A stretch of 64,000 bases of DNA, taken from the NCBI RefSeq assembly GCF_900603025.1, contig NZ_LR026975.1:2604001-2668000 (forward strand), given 5' to 3'. Under the pieces are notes generated by a model. The model searched no databases and was not told the DNA's origin. It saw only the letters and a program-made list of their open reading frames with translations. Shown piece by piece: positions 62,757 to 64,000 of this stretch; position 1 is the first letter of the stretch, and each line of letters opens with the position of its first letter. The position numbers and the translations under genes were made by a program. This DNA is from Mycolicibacterium hassiacum DSM 44199 (GTDB taxonomy: Bacteria; Actinomycetota; Actinomycetes; Mycobacteriales; Mycobacteriaceae).

Positions 62757-63530
62757 TCAGCCGACGCAGGCCCCCGTGGCGACCGGTGCGGTGGCGCCGA
62801 CGCCCTGCACCACGAGCGAGTAGATCTGCCTGGCGGTGAGGACGAACCCGGTCTCCGGATCGTCGACGGCGGCGCCGAAGCTGATGCCCAGCACCCGGTT
62901 GTTGAGGTCGATCAGCGGGCCGCCGGAGTCGCCCTGGCGCACGTGACCGCGGATCACGTACACCTCGCGCTTGACCGTGGTGGTGTTGTAGATGTCCGGG
63001 CCGCGCAGCTCGATGATCTCGCGGATCCGGGCGGGGGTGGCCACGAGCGGGCCGCCACCGGGATAGCCGAGTACCAGCGCGTCGGTGCCGGTGAGCGCCG
63101 GCTGCTCGGCCATCTCCAGGGGTGGCGCGGGCAGCCCCGGCACGTCGAGGACCGCGATGTCCATGCTGGGGTCGAACGAGACCACGGTCGCCGGCCAGTC
63201 CCGCCCGTCGGCGCTGACGGTGACGGTCTCGGCGCCCGCGACGGTGTGCGCGGCCGACATCACGCGGCTCGGCGCGATCACCACCCCGCTGCCGGACAGT
63301 TGTTTCTGGCAGACCGGCGCCATGGTGTTGACCTTGACCACGCTGCGGGCGGCCTCGGCGACCACCGGGCTGTCGGCCAGCGCCTCATCGGGCGGGGCGA
63401 CGGAGGGGACCACGTCCTCGTGGTGCTGGGCTTCCGGGTCCTCGACGTGCAACGAGACCCTGGCGCACCCGAGCCCGCCGATCGCCACCACGATCGCGAC
63501 CAACCAGGTCCCCACCCGCCTCGGTTCCAT
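62757..63530 (-). CDS. MarP-like trypsin-fold serine protease, probable lipoprotein
   Basis: 257 residues, ATG at 63530. Seen: N-terminal hydrophobic WLVAIVVAIGGLGC with a possible lipobox Cys22; protease triad His95 (SAAHTVAG), Asp124 (SMDIAVLDV) and Ser202 (RQGDSGGPL); Cys74 and Cys255 that would form the redox disulfide of MarP. The protease domain (about 60-257) closely resembles that of mycobacterial MarP, but the four membrane helices of MarP are missing. Function: probably envelope proteolysis (inference). Confidence 0.85.
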   Translation of the reverse strand: MEPRRVGTWLVAIVVAIGGLGCARVSLHVEDPEAQHHEDVVPSVAPPDEALADSPVVAEAARSVVKVNTMAPVCQKQLSGSGVVIAPSRVMSAAHTVAGAETVTVSADGRDWPATVVSFDPSMDIAVLDVPGLPAPPLEMAEQPALTGTDALVLGYPGGGPLVATPARIREIIELRGPDIYNTTTVKREVYVIRGHVRQGDSGGPLIDLNNRVLGISFGAAVDDPETGFVLTARQIYSLVVQGVGATAPVATGACVG

Positions 63531-63587
63531 TGCCGAAACGATAGTCCCCGGCGCGGCACAGCGTCGTCGGCCCCGCGCCGGCGTGGG

Positions 63588-63779
63588 TCAGTCGACGATG
63601 CGCAGCGCCGACACCGGGCATCCGGTGACCGCTTGCCGCATCCGATCCCGGTCGGATTCCGGGCGCTCCGGGTCGTGAATGGTCACCACCCCGTCGTCAC
63701 CCACCTCGAACACGTCCTCGGCGATGGACTCGCAGATGCCGTGGCCGGTGCACTTGTTCAGATCGACCTCGATGCGCAT
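63588..63779 (-). CDS. small 3Fe-4S-type ferredoxin
   Basis: 63 residues, ATG at 63779. Seen: CTGHGIC near residues 10-16 (a Cys is replaced by His as in P450-linked 3Fe-4S ferredoxins) and the C-terminal TGCPVSAL ligand. Family knowledge: one-electron donor to cytochromes P450. It is 8 bp from the partial P450 gene on the same strand, so the two probably work together. Confidence 0.93.
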   Translation of the reverse strand: MRIEVDLNKCTGHGICESIAEDVFEVGDDGVVTIHDPERPESDRDRMRQAVTGCPVSALRIVD

Positions 63780-63787
63780 CGACTCCC

Positions 63788-64000
63788 CTACTTCACGTAC
63801 GCGGGCAGACGTTTGACGCCGTGCACGAAGCTGCTGAACAGCAGGTCGGGCTCGCCGACTTCGATGGTGGTCAGCCGGGTCAGCAACTCGCGGAACAGGA
63901 TTCGCAGCTCGGTCTTGGCGAGCTGGTTGCCGAGGCAGAAGTGCGGGCCGCCGCCGCCGAACCCGACGTGCGGGTTGGGCGAGCGCTGCAGGTCGAACAC
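63788..64000 (-). CDS. cytochrome P450, C-terminal part (5' truncated by window edge)
   Basis: 71 codons visible (70 residues and a stop) and the frame runs off the window end. Seen: FDLQRSPNPHVGFGGGGPH then the heme Cys in FCLGNQLAKTE, a pattern typical of the CYP125/CYP124/CYP142-type mycobacterial sterol or lipid hydroxylases. The rest, including I-helix and ExxR, is outside. Assigning a CYP family number is not safe from this end alone. Confidence 0.9.
   Translation of the reverse strand: MFDLQRSPNPHVGFGGGGPHFCLGNQLAKTELRILFRELLTRLTTIEVGEPDLLFSSFVHGVKRLPAYVK

Overview
The window is about 70% G+C and reads as the chromosome of a mycobacterium, probably an environmental Mycolicibacterium-type species. 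The evidence is a complete yrbE-mce operon, three luciferase-like proteins of the type that uses F420, a mycofactocin-type short-chain dehydrogenase, and the core block map / DUF1707 / penicillin-binding lipoprotein / GNAT / ispG / rip1 / dxr in the order known from mycobacteria. Genes are tightly packed with many ATGA, GTGA and TGATG overlaps. No tRNA, rRNA, insertion sequence, CRISPR array or phage gene was seen. No gene-free stretch exceeds 300 bases; the longest is 34811-35000.

Layout. (1) 1-17308 is a catabolic island. It holds an IclR regulator end, an esterase, an Old Yellow Enzyme homologue, two small predicted alpha/beta-barrel proteins, and an SDR plus Baeyer-Villiger monooxygenase (BVMO) pair on the minus strand. 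Facing these is a coupled plus-strand run: acyl-CoA ligase, Zn alcohol dehydrogenase, aldehyde dehydrogenase, enoyl-CoA hydratase and two acyl-CoA dehydrogenases, then an NTF2-like protein, an SDR, a second esterase and a possible Fe/2-oxoglutarate oxygenase. The set would fit ketone to ester or lactone, hydrolysis, alcohol to acid, CoA activation and beta-oxidation. (2) 17394-24545 is steroid-like: a flavoprotein, an SDR, a small Cys-rich protein and a KshA-like Rieske oxygenase, divergent from a KstD-like dehydrogenase, then a PadR regulator and a thioesterase. A strong 15-bp hairpin at 17333-17365 separates regions 1 and 2.

(3) 24548-35513 is a full mce transport operon (yrbEA, yrbEB, mceA-F; minus strand) with small exported proteins at both ends. 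(4) 35526-47056 is mostly core mycobacterial housekeeping: cobyric acid synthase, methionine aminopeptidase, PBP lipoprotein, acetyltransferases, two MEP isoprenoid enzymes (IspG, Dxr) and the site-2 protease Rip1. (5) 47116-52539 holds luciferase-like oxidoreductases, an SDR, DUF2631 and DUF427 proteins.

(6) 52544-64000 is a second catabolic island: acyl-CoA dehydrogenase, SRPBCC protein, esterase, a second BVMO, SDR, HpcH/HpaI aldolase, MDR dehydrogenase, P450, a NIPSNAP/EthD-like protein, an SMP-30 lactonase, a thioesterase, a MarP-like serine protease, a ferredoxin and the end of another P450. Islands 1 and 6 share the same logic (BVMO + esterase + SDR + alcohol dehydrogenase + FadE), which points to degradation of alicyclic, terpenoid or steroid-like ketones; the substrates cannot be read from sequence.

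The most unexpected non-coding signal is a bipartite motif, GTGACACT-N12-TGTAAAG, found with identical spacing in three separate divergent intergenic regions (49774-49800, 53717-53743, 61094-61120). It is probably a shared promoter or operator.
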